A DNA stretch of 64,000 nt, taken from NCBI GenBank assembly GCA_019775845.1, contig JADQAV010000019.1, positions 62,001-126,000 of the forward strand, written 5' to 3'. Position numbers and translations under genes: made by a program. The DNA is from Myrmaecium sp. VS I D KN 1 (taxonomy: Eukaryota; Ascomycota; Dothideomycetes; Valsariales; Valsariaceae). Shown in pieces: positions 1 through 13,574 of this stretch (position 1 is the stretch's first letter; every line of letters begins with the position of its first letter). Under the pieces are notes generated by a model, which did not search any database, was not told the origin of the DNA, and worked only from the letters and a program-made list of their open reading frames with translations.

Positions 1-283
1 ATAGATAATTAATATAGAAATTAATATAATACTTCTGAGTATTAAGCTACTCCTTAATATAGTATTAGAAGTAATAGTTACTAGTAATAACTTATATAAG
101 AGGGTATTATCTACCCTTAGATTATAAGCTAAGTAGCTACTATAATTTAAGCGTTAGTTTATAGATACTTTTTCTTATAATTTCTTCTTCTCTTTCTTAT
201 TTAGATATCTTTTTAATAGTCTTAGTACTTCCCAGTCTAGCTATTAGTAATTTTATTAATATACTACTTTAGAGATATAGTAT

Positions 284-1684
284 TATTAAATAGGATAGAG
301 CTGACTAAGTATATAAGAAGTTATAAAAGATTTTAGAGGAGTATTTTATAGGTAATAAATCAGCCCTAGTCTGTTTTATTATCCTAGTAGTTATCTGGAT
401 TACTTAGATAGTTTATCTAGATATAGATAAGTAGGCCTTATTTATAAACCTTCTCTGTAGTAATGCCGAGCCCCTAGTATAGGTACTAGGTCTCTAGTTT
501 TTTATAGAGTTTTCTATTAATTTAAAATTAACTTAGTAGAACTAGTTAGCTAGTTCTAGGCCTAAGTTATATAAACTAGTAGGTCTTATTATTATTCTAT
601 TCTCCCTTTTTAGAGAGTTATCTATATCTTATAATTAATCTATTAGGCTACTCTTACTTATAGTTTATAATATAGTCCTAAGATTCTCTTATCTGATATA
701 TTAGCTCTTCTAGGATTATGAAACAAGATTTATTATTTAAATAATATAGAAGTAAAGTAGGCTAATTCAAACCTTTATATTTATTTATATAGAAGTGAAA
801 TCTTTAGAGGACTAGAGAGTAGTTATAGAAGATTCTTTTTTTATTTATTACTAATATTCTAACTATAGTAAATAAAGCTTTATTAGAGCTCTACTTCCTA
901 GACCTAGCCTAGTATACTTAGTATTATCTGGAGGAAATCTCCTATCTTTAGGATACTCTATATATAAAGTTAGTAATAACTATAGGAAATTAATATTCCT
1001 ATAACCCCTACTTTACTGCGTATATAACCCCTGAACTACTAGACGTATAACCCCTCGATTACTCTATATATAGCCCCTTCTAATTAGCTAGGGTCAGGCG
1101 GTATATAGTAGTTATATACTTTTTTTAAATAATGTTATTAATAATATTATTATTATAAACGCTATTATTACCGTTAATACTATTAATACTATTAAGGCTC
1201 TTAAGGCTATTAAGGCTATCAACGCTATTATTCAGTAGTAACTTAATTAACTATAAAAGTAGTTAATTAACTACCCTTTACTATAAATATAAACTTTCTT
1301 TTCCTTCTATAGTTACTTATATAGGGCCCTCCCTTCTATAGCACCTATTAGTACTTATTATAAGCCCTAAGTAACTTCTTCTATAGCAGTGATTTAAATA
1401 TTATTTAAAGTACTTTAGGTTATCCTACTAGTATTAGAGAGTATAATAATAGAGGCGGTACTCTAGCCTTACTACCTCCTATAAGTCCTCCCTCTAAGCT
1501 TAGAATTAATTACTATAATAAAGCCTATAAATAAGGCCTGCCTATCTGTATCTAGATAAACTATCTAAGTAATTTAGATAATAACTAGAATGTTATTATA
1601 GACTAGGCTAATTAATTACCTGTAAAATACTTCTTAAATCTTTTATAACTCTCTGTATACTTAGTTAGCTCTATCCTGTATAAT
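284..1684. repeat. Inverted-repeat unit A (copy of unit B)
   Basis: The left arm, beginning with ATTAAATAGGATAGAG at 284 and running to ~575, is a direct copy of 17,300-17,600. The reverse complement of its outer part returns at ~1,515-1,684, ending in CTCTATCCTGTATAAT. The unit is therefore about 1.4 kb with imperfect inverted arms. The interior shows no recognisable protein. The family is unknown: a fold-back or long-TIR DNA transposon, or two opposed copies of one shorter repeat, would both fit. Confidence 0.6.
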
Positions 1685-2966
1685 AGGGATAAAGGCCTTT
1701 CAACTAGAATAATAGGGATAATACTAGTAGTAGTACTTATATATTAAAAATATAGATATCCTTCCAGAATTTAGTAATATATAAAATGTTCCTAAAGTTC
1801 CTATATAGACTATATAGATAGTAAACTTAGAAGAGGGTGCTATAAAAGGTAATTACTATAATATTTATATAGCACTAATCAGCGGTAGTAATTTACAAGA
1901 GCAAGGATTAATATAATAATTATATAAGAGGATAGAATAAGGTACTCGTTTAATAAATAGTTATAAGGGGATAATCTAGTAGTAAGTACACTTATTAAGA
2001 AGAAGAATAGCTAGGTTAGTATATTAATTAATAGTATCTCTTAAACTTCCCTCTATTTACTAGGTATTAATAGGGGGTAACAGAATAACAATAATAGTAG
2101 GAGAAGAAAGAGGTAGTAATAAAGAGTAATAAAGGAAGAAAAAAGAAGAAGACTAAAAGGGTAAAGTCCTCTTTTATAAAGAGTTTTACTATTTGCAGGC
2201 AGCGGAATTACTATATATAGGCTATCTTATCTGATCGATCTAATTAATAAGCCCCCTATTATTACTAGAAAAATAAAGAATCTTCTATATACGGAGTATT
2301 AGGAGCTATATTACTACTAAACCAGCCTATATAGGCCTAGAAACTATTAGAAAATCTATTTTAATACTCCTTTTAATATCTATAATAGAGCTAGTACCTG
2401 AAAATACCTACCTAAACTACTAATAGCCCTATAAGCGGTAAAGGATTAGGTGAAGACTTATAATTATAGTTTTATAACTATTAGTATAATTATATATATA
2501 ATACTACTAGATCTATAAACCAGCGAGCGGATAATATATAAAATATTTATTAGCTATAATATAAATAAATAATATAAATTAGTTACTCTTACGCATTATA
2601 TAGTATATATAAAAAGACTGCCCCTTTAAAGCTACTATAAAGAGTATAGTTAAGGACGTTAGTAATATTTCGTAGCTTTTATAAACTAGTAATCCTTACT
2701 ATAATTATTAGTTTATCCTCTTAAATATAGCTCTTCTAGCCTATTAAGAGCTTAGAGATAATAATAGATAGTTAATATAGCTTAACTACTATAAAAGTAA
2801 AGTTTAGGTAGATTAAGATAGTCCTCCTTTAATAGGATTTAATATAACTGTTTATCTAAAAAAATATATATAATAAGGTACTAAAGATATATAAGGAATA
2901 TCTAAATAACCTCTTATTAACTTATGCTCTCTAGGTAGCCCTTAAAGAGTATAGAAATAGTAATAG

Positions 2967-5700
2967 TAACTAGGGTAGCCTATCCGGTTAGCAGACCCGA
3001 GCTAACCGAAACCTGACGGGTTTTTTAGCTAGTAAGGACCCTGGATTTTTAGTTCGGGTTAGGTTTTAGCTGGACGATTTTAGCTTCGGTTAGCTCGGGT
3101 TTTTTTTAGTATACTAAGAATTTTTTTAGAAATATCCGTAGTTTCTTTAATATTTTCTATTTATCCCGCGACCCCTGCGCTATTCGCGGCCCGCCTATAG
3201 TACCTCCCTCTCCCCCCGTCCTTAATCCTCTTAGATTAATTAGCTATTTTAAATATTATTATAAAGCCTTAGATACTTAGACCCCCTTACTTATATTAAG
3301 GGCTAAATCCTATAATACTATACGGGAATATTAATTACCTATTAAAGTAAAAGTTATATAGAAATATATATAAGGGTTTTTATATAAGGTCTATATACCC
3401 CCCTAGTTATAAATAAATTAATCTATAGTATTAACTTATTTCTATCCGTAGTAATCCTACTTAATACTTACCTAGGATATAGAAGCGTCTAAGCGGCCTT
3501 TATAACTTACTATACTTTATATACTTCTAGCTAGGTAATCTATACTCTTATAAATTAGTAGTAGGAGGAGATAGCCGCTATATACTCTTCCTCTTATCTA
3601 ATACCCGAGATAATATAGCTATATTATTATTATCCTCTTTATTACTTTAAAGTATATTAATTATACTATTTACTTCTCGAGTATAGCTACCTACTCTAGG
3701 CAGTAATTCTTTAACCTCGTTATTCTCTAAGCTTTTAGAAAAGAAGAAAATAATAGACTCTAGTTTCTAGCGTACTACCTTCTAGCTATTATTATCTTCT
3801 CGCTCCTTAACTACTTCTTTATAAGAATTACTCTCTTCTAAAGCTTTTCTAGTTATAATATACTAATACTTAACCTATATAAGTATATTAATAGTTATTA
3901 CCGAAAGCCTATTCCTCCTATAATAGTATATATCTCTTCTAATATTAAATACTCTCTTAATATAATTCCTAGACGCGGGAACTACTAGAATATCTCGGGC
4001 TATTTATATAAAGGTAGGAAATTACGGTTTAATTACTACCTAGGACTAGAGAATATATATACTATATTAAACTAGGCTTCGGATATAGCGCTTAGCTATA
4101 GATATACTTTATATATTTTAATCCTTTACTATATATAAGTTTTATATAAGTAACTATAGGTTCGGTTTACTTATAATCCTAGGTTTTATTATAGTAGTAC
4201 TATCCTTTAGCTCTAAAGATAGATACTTTAAGTTATAGTACTTAATAACTTACGTCTAATATAGGTAAGTCTAGCTAATATTATCGTCTTTAAATAAGGA
4301 GTAGTCCTAAAAGTAAGAGAGTTTATCCTTAAAGATAATCTCTAGTAAGAGTAGTACCGATCTCTAGATATCCGCCTAGGAATAATAGTAATATAGCTTT
4401 ACTTTTAACGCCTATAGAGCTTACTAGAAATAACTACCCTATCTATTACTATAATACTATAAGAGGCTTTCCTTATAGCTCTTAATATAGTCGAATAGCT
4501 TATTATATACCTTAAGTACTATATTAATTAATACCCTATAATATTTACCTATATACTAGGTCTACTATTCGAAGAGTCGGAGTATAAAGATAATATACCG
4601 GACTACCTTTTACTTAAAACTTAATAGTATTAGGGTTAAGAGGTTAGGATTATTACGGGCCTATATAAACTCTATAATAATATCCTTTAATAGATAATAT
4701 TAGATATATATTAGAATAAATAAAGACTACTATATCTTAACGTCCTAGAGTAGAGTACGTTTTCGGTACTAGTTTTTTAACTAGAGGTTAAGGAATACTC
4801 TCTCCCGTTCTAGTAAGCTATAGATATATATAGCTAATTTATAAAGCTAAATAGAAAGTTAGGACTAATAACCTTATATATTTCCTTTATATACCTTCCT
4901 ATATATAATTTTATACGAAATTATTATAGTCTCGGGAAGATTATTATACTCTTTATCCTAGTTACGATCTTATTTAGTAGCGAGGTTAATTAAAAGTATC
5001 CTAAGGAATACTTTTATATATAACTAGATTATATATAATATAATATACTCTTATTATACTATCGAATATTAGATTTTCCCTTATATACTTATATATAAGG
5101 CTATTAAGCGTATTACGGAGGGTCTTATTATTTAAGGCGTTATCCGTAGTTATATAGGTAATCCTTTTCTATAATCCTTACTAGCGTAGAACGTAATATA
5201 CTATCCTTCTAAAATTACTATTAGTATAGAGGCTAATAACCTCCTAGAAGCTAGTTATAACTTTTCTTAGATCCTAGTCCTTTATAATAAACGAGCCGAA
5301 GATAGCTAAGAATAATATATTATTAGGACTAGTCTAATAATTTAAAGTAAGACTAATTTTAGTACCGGGGCCTAGGCTATCTAGAATACGACTATTAATC
5401 TAATCTAATAGAGATACTAGTAAGCAGCAGATTAATACTATATAAAATTAATATATACTATAAAAGTAGTATTTATATTACTTACTACGGCTAGGGAGCT
5501 TTATATCGCGACGGAAGAGGTAAAGGAGCTCTTAGAAGATAGGGGACTTAATAATTCTAAAAAGAAGATTATTCTCTATAATAAAAAGAAGAATAAGCTC
5601 CTAAAATCGGTCCTTTAAGAAATTATTTATAAATTAATATATTTAGGGTATATCCTAAATTATTAGTATTAGGGACGCGAATAGAACTAAGAGAAACTAA
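2967..5700 (-). mobile_element. hAT-like DNA transposon fossil
   Basis: The minus strand between ~5,600 and ~3,230 reads, through many RIP stops, as fragments like a hAT transposase: a DNA..N...L catalytic-type segment near 5,150-5,050, followed by the H-hydrophobic-NL segment and a long helical C-terminal half. The end near 2,985 begins CAGACCCGAGCTAACC, a hAT-style terminus, and its reverse complement recurs at ~3,080-3,105, giving a subterminal palindrome. I could not place the distal terminus, so the upper boundary is approximate. The C-terminal dimerisation motif is not clearly readable. Family call is moderate; that this is a dead DNA transposon is fairly safe. Confidence 0.45.
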
Positions 5701-8182
5701 TAGTTTATTATAGAAATAGTTTAATTCGGCTAGGAATACTACCTATATAATAGCTTTAATATATTATTATAGCGTTTATACTAGAGTTAAAAACCTTAGT
5801 ATACTAAATCGCGCTTAAATATTACTTATAGAGTTTAAAAGGAGTCCTATCCGCTACTTAAACCGCTTTCTTAAAACCTATATACTTTACTAATAAAGGT
5901 TTCTAATATTCTAGGTATTTAATTTTAGAGGTATATACCGTTCCCGCCTAATTATATATCCTAATAAATTAGAAGAAAGATATACTTTACTACTAAGTAT
6001 AGAAGGCTATATTATATAAAGGGTTATATATAATATAATTACCGGTTAGGGAGAGGAATACCTCTAGTAGGATAGGAAGTTATATATATCCTATTATAAG
6101 GTCTAGTTCCTCGGATTAAGGGCGCTCTTAAGAAAGATTATAAGATATTTATAACCCGAATAATATCTATAGAGGATACTCTATAACTAATAAGGATAGT
6201 AAATACAGCGACGATAGTAAAAACGATAATATTAATAACTAAGATCTTTTAGGTTCGAGAAGTATCTTAATACGGCTAAACGAGGGATATAAGGGTTTTC
6301 TATAAGGATAGAGAAATAATATTATTATTAGGAATTTAGAAAATTATTCTAGAGATAGCTAAAAGACTAAGAGGTTTCTAAGCTTATACGCTAGAGATAT
6401 AAGAGTTTTACGTAAGATTTAGGAGTTATAGTTACTTTATTATTATTTATAAGTCTATATAGAGTTATTATAGACCCGACTCTTTAAGTCTACTATTATC
6501 TTATTAAGAGGGATATATATATAGCTTAATACCCGTAATAGAATACTCTAAGTATTATTACCTTACTATTACCCGCTGTAAATTCTATAAAAGAACGACC
6601 CTTAATATATCCTTAATATTCGGACCTTCTTACGTAAAACTTTATCTATTAAACTTCCTAACTTAGGTAGCGCTCCGGACTCTTAAAGATATTAAGTAAA
6701 GTATTAGCCGGTTTAGCTATATTACTTATAAGCCCCTCTTAATTACCCGAGGGTATTTTACTAAATAGACTAATCTCTTCGAGTAAAGACTTATTAGTTA
6801 TTATAATATCTATATTAATAGAGCCGCTAAGGCTATTATCTTAAATTATAATTACTTTACTATTATTACCTTAGTTATCTAGCTTAGGGATCTCCTACTT
6901 ATTAAACTATAAGCTATAATTATAATCGTAAATATTAATAATTATATAATTATATTTTATATACTATCGTTTATCTTTCTTATCCTTAATAAATTTTTCT
7001 ATTTCCGCTATTACCTACGTAATAGATAGACTAAAAGATCTATATAGCTATCGGCTAAATATATTTATTCTAGATATTAAATTAGACTACCTAGCCGCGT
7101 AACGCGATACTAGAATATTTATTATTAAATTCTCTAGTCCCGTTTAAAATCTTTCTATTCTACTTAACTCTATAGGTTTAAGTATCGCTTTTTTAACTAT
7201 ACGGGAAATAAGAGATACTAAGCGATATAAGTAGATACTAAATAAGTAAAACTAGGTCGACTTACTTTAAGCAGAATATTTATATAAGGTTTTTAGGCCT
7301 CCTTACTAAAAACCTTTTAGACCTCTTCTTTCTTACGGTCTACCTTTAGCCGGTACTCGGTATTAATATAGTACTTTAAAGCGCGCTAATTAAGCTCTAA
7401 TTATTCTTTTTACTTAAGTTCTTAGTCTATTATCTTTTTTTAAGCGCCCGCCGGACGTCCTTATTACTCTATAACTAATCTAACGCTATATCCTAAAATA
7501 TTATATATATTAGCCCAGCTATTTTCTTATATAGTCTAGACTAGTTAAATTTATTAATAGTTCTCTCTAGTTTTAATAAAGGCCTTTACGGACGTCGTTA
7601 GGTTAAGGAAGCTCTTATAGGTATAGTATAAAGTAATATAATTAGTATTATTAGCCTTCTTCTTACTCTTACGGTTAGTAGTCTCTATAGTTATACTATA
7701 AGTTAATAGGAAGATTAGCTTAAAGAACCTTATATAAAACTCTAATATATATATACCTTATTAATTAAGAGTATCTCTTTATAAACTAACGGTTAGAATA
7801 TTATTATAATATAGTTAAGATCGGCGTTATTAATATTAGTACGTAAGGACGCGCTAGTAGAAAGTAGACTAGCGCGTTTCTCGCGTATATAATAAATATT
7901 ACTAATATATATACCTACCTCCTCTAATAAGGCTCTCTATAAAAAAGCTAAGCTATTAGAATATACTAAGATAGAGAAGAAGCTTTCTAATATAATACTC
8001 TTTAGGGCGGTAAGAGCGAGGTAATTTTAGGGCTCTTATAAGTAACCGTATATATAGACTTTTAATAGGGTCTTAATACGTTAATACACTTATTAATAAG
8101 ATTAATTAGATAAGATTACCTATAAATAGTAAAATAGCTCCCTGTAAATAGTAATTCCCTTAATTATAGTGTAACGCTCCTC
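5700..8182. other. Unassigned RIP-mutated sequence
   Basis: No gene. Short stretches of plus-strand reading (~5,600-6,150) resemble a retrotransposon gag-like region, but no second diagnostic domain follows and I cannot assign a family or boundaries. Confidence 0.3.
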
Positions 8183-9009
8183 TATTAGGAACTACCCTAG
8201 CTGGTAGCTTAAGGAGGTACCAGGTAGCCTTAGGTAGTACTAGGTAGGCTTAGGGGACGAACCTAAGGAGCACTATACCTGCTGGCTAGGGAGCACTACA
8301 CCTACGCGCCGGCCTCCCCCTTTTAGAAGCCTCTCCTCCTGCACCCGCAAATAAACTCCAGCGCAGCCCCCCTCGCAGCCCCTTAACAAGCTCCGTCGCC
8401 AGCCCTCACGCAGGCCCTTTCGCGGGCATTAATGCCCTATAAATGCGAGCCTGGGTGGTGGCCTGCGTAAGGGCCTGCGTGAGGGCCCGCGAGGGGGGCT
8501 GCGAGGGGGCTGCGAGGGGGCTGCGAGGGCCTGCGCGGGAGTAAGAGAGCCTACGAAGGAGCCTACGTGAAGGCACCGAGGGCCTTTAGGGGGTGAGGGC
8601 CTGCGTGGGAGGGTCTGCGTAAGTATTTTAAGGAGAATCCTCCCGAGGCCTTGGCAGCTTGTTCAGGCAAGACGTAGCCTATTAAGGGAAGGCGCAGGCC
8701 CATAGTAGTGCTCCTTAGGTTCGTCCGGCTCAGGTAGCGCTAAGTAGTACTAAGCGGCCCTCTAGGCTAATATAGGCTAGATAGTGCTAAAGAATAGTAG
8801 ACTAAGACTTATATTAATACTAAAGGTAATAATAATTAGTATTAATAGCTGGTTAGAGGAATTCTAGTTATTAGAAGATATAGAGGAGTTTTTTACTATT
8901 TAAAGAAGAGCTAAAGGTAGTATTAGTCTATTAGATCTTTAGTAATTTATCTTATTTAGTATTAGATACTCTTTCCTAATATCTTTAAGACCCTATATAA
9001 ACCCTAATA
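8183..9009 (+). repeat. 5' LTR of the Gypsy fossil (with nested insertion)
   Basis: Matches 12,524-12,851 along its length except for the interruption at 8,255-8,734. The shared blocks include GTAGTACTA, GCTAATATAGGCTAGATA and ATTAGATACTCTTTCC. Confidence 0.75.
8255..8726. mobile_element. GC-rich 472-bp TIR element (MITE-like)
   Basis: A perfect 21-bp terminal inverted repeat starts GGACGAACCTAAGGAGCACT at 8,255 and returns reversed at 8,706-8,726. It is flanked by 8-bp direct repeats GGCTTAGG (8,247-8,254) and GGCTCAGG (8,727-8,734). The one difference is a CA-to-TA change, as RIP makes. The 3' LTR of the host element holds the matching empty site near 12,560. The interior is strongly GC-rich, keeps intact CA/TG, and has nested inverted repeats (GCCCTCACGCAGGCCC near 8,411 against its reverse complement near 8,474; CCCCTCGCAGCCCC near 8,372 against the ~8,490-8,525 CTGCGAGGGGG tandem), so either strand could form a long hairpin. 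No coding capacity. Superfamily is open: 8-bp duplications fit hAT, P, Merlin or Mutator relatives. Confidence 0.8.
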
Positions 9010-12000
9010 TTTTAATCGCTCTTTATAGACTTAATAGAGGGGAATAAGTATACTTAATATAGGATTACTATTATCTACTCCTCCTAATAAGTTAATACTT
9101 AACGATATAAAAGCTAATATAGAAGAACTATAACTATTATAACTACCTTAGATACCTTACCCACCTTAACTACTATAATTATATAATAATTAGATAGAAG
9201 GGGTCTAACTATAATTAGCTAATAAGTTAGAAGATATCCTATAAAGATAATAATAGTTAGATGCCTATATTACTAGATTAAGGCTTATATAGAAGGATAT
9301 TAAAAGGAAGTTAGTAGAACTTACTCTCCTTTATTAGAGGGAGGATAGAGGCAGGGGAAGAGATATTTCTAGAAGAAATAACTTAATTAGACTTAAATAA
9401 GCTTAAAGAGATAGGGAAGACGCTATAATAATCCTATTTATCTAAACCTAAACCTCTATATATATTTAAAAGAGAGAATCGAATTAATTATAATTATTAA
9501 ATTTATAATTATAAGGGATATTATATCTACTTACCGGCAGACTTTAAAACTAAATAATAGAAAGTAGATCTTAGAGTATACTACCTAGTAGAGGTATAAA
9601 GGATACGATAAGAAATCTAAATAAATTTAAAGAAAGAATAGAATTTTATTTAGGAATCTATATAGGAAGACCTAAAGGCCTATATACTCGCTAGTATAGG
9701 GCTATAGGCTTAGTAACTAAGAGAAAGTAAAGAGTAATAGATTAGCTTAAAAGAGCTATTTAAAGGGCTATATAAATACTATCTAAGCTCTTAGGGTATA
9801 TACGACTACTATAAAATAAGATTAAACTAAGATTAGAAGAAAGAATAGCCTTTAAAAATTTATAAGTACCTTAAACCTAGCTATTAAGGAGAAGATATAA
9901 ACTATTAATTATAATATTCTTTAGATACTACTAATAGTAGAGGAGAAAGCTAACTAGCTCTAAAGGACTATAAAATTAATAGAATTATTAAAGTTTAATA
10001 GATTTAAGCGGAAGAGAGATAATAAGCTATATAGGGAAGATAAAATAAGTAAAAAAAGAACTAAAGAAAGCTAAATTAGACTAAGAAGGGATTAGTAATT
10101 TCTAAAGGACTTTATTAAAATTAAATATTATATTTATAGTAAAATAGGCTATCTCTGAAGGACCTATCCTAAAAAGAAGACCTATAAAGAATTAAAAAAA
10201 GATAAAGGGTATAAGAAATAGGATCTTAACTTATTACTTATATTAATCTTTAAGAATTACTAAAAAGGACTAATAAACTAGGATATCCTATTAGAGGAGT
10301 AGTAACTAAACTACTTACTTTAATAGTTTAAATTAGATTAACTTAAATAGAAGTACTAATAGATAATAGTTCCTTTCTTAATATTATTATATTAATACTA
10401 GTAAAACAGCTCGATCTAAAGGTTAAACTAATAATAGGCTTAGAAATAAAATAAGTAACTAGTATACTATTATTAATTTATAGATAAATAGAAGTAAAGC
10501 TTATCTTAAAGGACTATAAGGGCTATAAACTTATATAGGAGGTCCTAATTATTATTATAGAGAGTTAAGCTTATAATATAATTCTAGGAATACTATAGAT
10601 TAAGAAAATTAATCTAAGGATCGATTATAAGAGGAAGACTATTTAACTCTTATTAAAATAGATTAATAAGCGCCTATATAAGAAGATCTTAATAGTTAGG
10701 AGAAAGAGATTCGCTAAAATATTAAAAAAAGAGATATAGATATCTATATCTATATAATTACTAAAATAGAGATGGAATAGCTTTAGATTAAGATATTAAT
10801 TCTAAAGGAATACTAGCTATATATAGATATCTTTTTAAAAGAAGATAGTAAGGAACTACTAGCTTATATATAGTATAACCTAGTAATTAAGTTAATAGAA
10901 TAGAAGATACCGCTATATAGTCCCTTATATAACCTATCTACGGCAGAACTTACTATATTATATTAATAATTAGAAGACTACTTAAAAAGGGGCTAGATTA
11001 TCCGATTAAGATCTTTAGTAAGAGTACTAATTCTTTTTATAAAAAAAAGGACAGTAGTTTATAATTATATATTAATTATAAAGGACTAAATACTATTACG
11101 CTTAAAAATCGCTATCTATTACTATTTATCTAGGAATTATTAGATAGATTAGTAGGGGCTAAGATCTATACCTTCCTAGATTATAGGGATACTTACTATA
11201 GAATTTAAATTAAGAAAGGGGATAAGTAGAAAACTGCCTTTTAAACTAGATATAGTTATTTTAAGTATAAAATAGTCCCTTTTAGCTTAACTAATACCCC
11301 TACTGCATTAGTAGGCCTAATTAATATAATCTATATAATATACCTAGATAATATACTAATCTTCTTATAGAACTAAGAAGAATATATAAAGTATATCTAA
11401 TAGGTATTAGAAAGGCTGAGGGAATATAAGCTATTTATATTATATCTCTAGGAGGGATAAACATAGACTTAAAGAGGCTTAAGATAGTTATAAGATAGCT
11501 AGAACTAATAACTATAAAAGATATAAGAACATTTATTAGATTTATAAACTATTATAGATAATTTATTAAAGGCTTTTTAAGAATAGCTATACTACTAACT
11601 AAATTATAAGTTACTTAAAAAGAGCTAGATAGTACTAATTACTAAAGGAGGCTATAAATAGAGGAAAGAGGAATTAGTTATTATTAATATTAGTCTAGAA
11701 GATAGAATAACCTTCTAGAAATTAAAAGATACTTTTATAAACGTACTAATCCTAGTATACTTTAACCTAACTAAGCCTATATAAGTAGAAGTTAATACAA
11801 AGACTAATTATATTATAGAAGATAATTAAGGTAGAGTATAATTATAATATCTATAATAAAGTGTTATATATAATTAATAATAGTTATAAATAATAGAGGT
11901 ATTAATTAGAAGAGCTAAAAGATCCCTTTAACTTGATTATAGATTTTAATAGCCTATAATAGTTTATAAGGATAAAGACCTTAAATAAAAGGTAGATAGG

Positions 12001-12523
12001 ATAAGTAGAGAGACTCTATAATTATTATTCTACGATTATATATCGGCCAGAGAAGTTAAACCTAATTCATAGCCTATTTAAAAGACTAGATTATATAATA
12101 GATATTAAAGTAGACTTAGAAGAATATAATAGGTTAGTATTATAAGGCTTATAAATATAGCTAAGTATTAGAAAGGTAAATTAGGATAGTATACTAAATT
12201 ATAGTGTAGGATAGTTTGAAATAAAATTAAAAATTAGGATATATATCCTTTAATACTAAGGAATAGCCTAAAAGCCTTAAGAGGAGGTAAAAGTAGCTAA
12301 AGAGGGCTAGATAAGACTAAGAGACCCTATTTTTTCTAAATAAAAAGGAGAAAATCCTTAAGGCAGCTTATAATAATCTAATAGGAGGATACTTTAGATA
12401 TATATATAAGGATATTTAGAAAAGCTAAATAGATAATAACCTAGAATGGAATAAATAAAGAGGTAGAAGAGTATATCTAGGACTACTAAATCTATACTAT
12501 ATTAAAGGCCCAAAAATATAAAC

Positions 12524-12851
12524 TATTAGGAACTACCTTAGCTAGCAGCCTTAGGTAGTACTAAGTAGTCTTAGGTAGTATTAAGTAGCGCTAAGTAGCG
12601 CTAAGCGGCTATCTAGGCTAATATAGGCTAGATAACGCTAAAGAACGGTAGACTAGTACTTATATTAATACTAATATTAATAATAATAGTATTAATAGCT
12701 AATCGGAGGAGTTCTAGCTACTAGGAGTTATAAAGGGTTTTTCTAGTACTTAAAGAAGAGCTAAAGTTGATATTAGGACTTACGTAATTTATCTTATTAA
12801 ATATTAGATACTCTTTCCTTAAATCTCTAAGGCCCTATATAAACCTTAATA
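12524..12851 (+). repeat. 3' LTR of the Gypsy fossil
   Basis: Counterpart of 8,183-9,009 without the nested element; serves as the empty-site reference for the TIR element insertion. Confidence 0.75.
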
Positions 12852-13574
12852 CGCTTATACTATACTTATATACTTCTAGTACTATACCTAAGGTATCTAT
12901 ACTCTTATTAGCTCTAAGGCTTTTAAAGCCTTATAACTACCTTTCTTTCCTAAAGGGATACTCTCGCAGCCTTAGATATTATACTAGTTATAAGGATAAT
13001 TTTTATAGCTACTTCTTCTATTTTTTATATATCTCGCTTATATATATTATATATATAGATAGTAACTTCCTATCTTTAGAAAGGCGTCTATTATAGTTAT
13101 TCCTTCCTCTCTTCTTCTTTCTTCTTTACCTTCTTATTAGATTATCTATCCTCCCTTCTCTACTATCTATTATTATTTCTAATACTTCTACTCTTCTTTT
13201 ATTATACTTCTTATCTCTGTTTAAAAAGTTTAATATAGGCCTATTATAGTAGCCTCGCTAGCTAAGGAAATATCGGTCTTACTTATCTAATAACTATTAT
13301 AAATATAACCTCCCTTATTAATAAACGCCTCTTAACTGTCCTTCCCTTCTAGCTAGTAATAATAGTAAGCTTATAATACCTAGTCCTTCCTCTCTTTACC
13401 GCTTATAAGTATAGCCGTCCTAAGGATTCTTATAATAATCTAAGTAGAATTAGTAATCCTAATATAATAAGTAAGAGTACCTATAATAGAACTAAGCCCT
13501 TATATTATATTAAGGTAGAGTAAGTTACTATTAAGGTAATACTACTAAGATTAGGTAGAGGAGGCGGTTTTTAT

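Larger units (their letters stand above)
8183..12851 (+). mobile_element. Gypsy (Ty3)-type LTR retrotransposon fossil
   Basis: Two related LTRs bound the element: 8,183-9,009 (347 bp once the nested 480 bp of insertion plus duplication is removed) and 12,524-12,851 (328 bp). Both start TATTAGGAACTACC, plausibly TGTTAGG before RIP, and end in CCCTATATAAACC(T/C)TAATA-like sequence. Between them, in plus-strand order, are a gag-like region (~9,250-10,190), an aspartic-protease-like region (~10,340-10,640), a Ty3-type reverse transcriptase palm and fingers (~11,030-11,390), and connection plus RNase H (~11,460-12,110). I do not recognise an integrase core, and the internal region is short for the family, so it looks internally reduced. 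It is heavily broken by RIP and clearly old; the two LTRs have diverged visibly. Confidence 0.75.

Noticed and set aside
5600-8180. Possible second retroelement or tyrosine-recombinase (Starship captain) fossil
   Set aside because: A weak gag-like stretch only; no recombinase or polymerase motif could be supported.
8360-8540. Tandem CTGCGAGGGGG units considered as a CRISPR-like or satellite array
   Set aside because: Only three short units without spacers; eukaryotic context.
8280-8690. GC-rich island considered as rRNA, tRNA or a small host gene
   Set aside because: No cloverleaf or rRNA core sequence and no open frame; TIRs and TSD explain it as an insertion.
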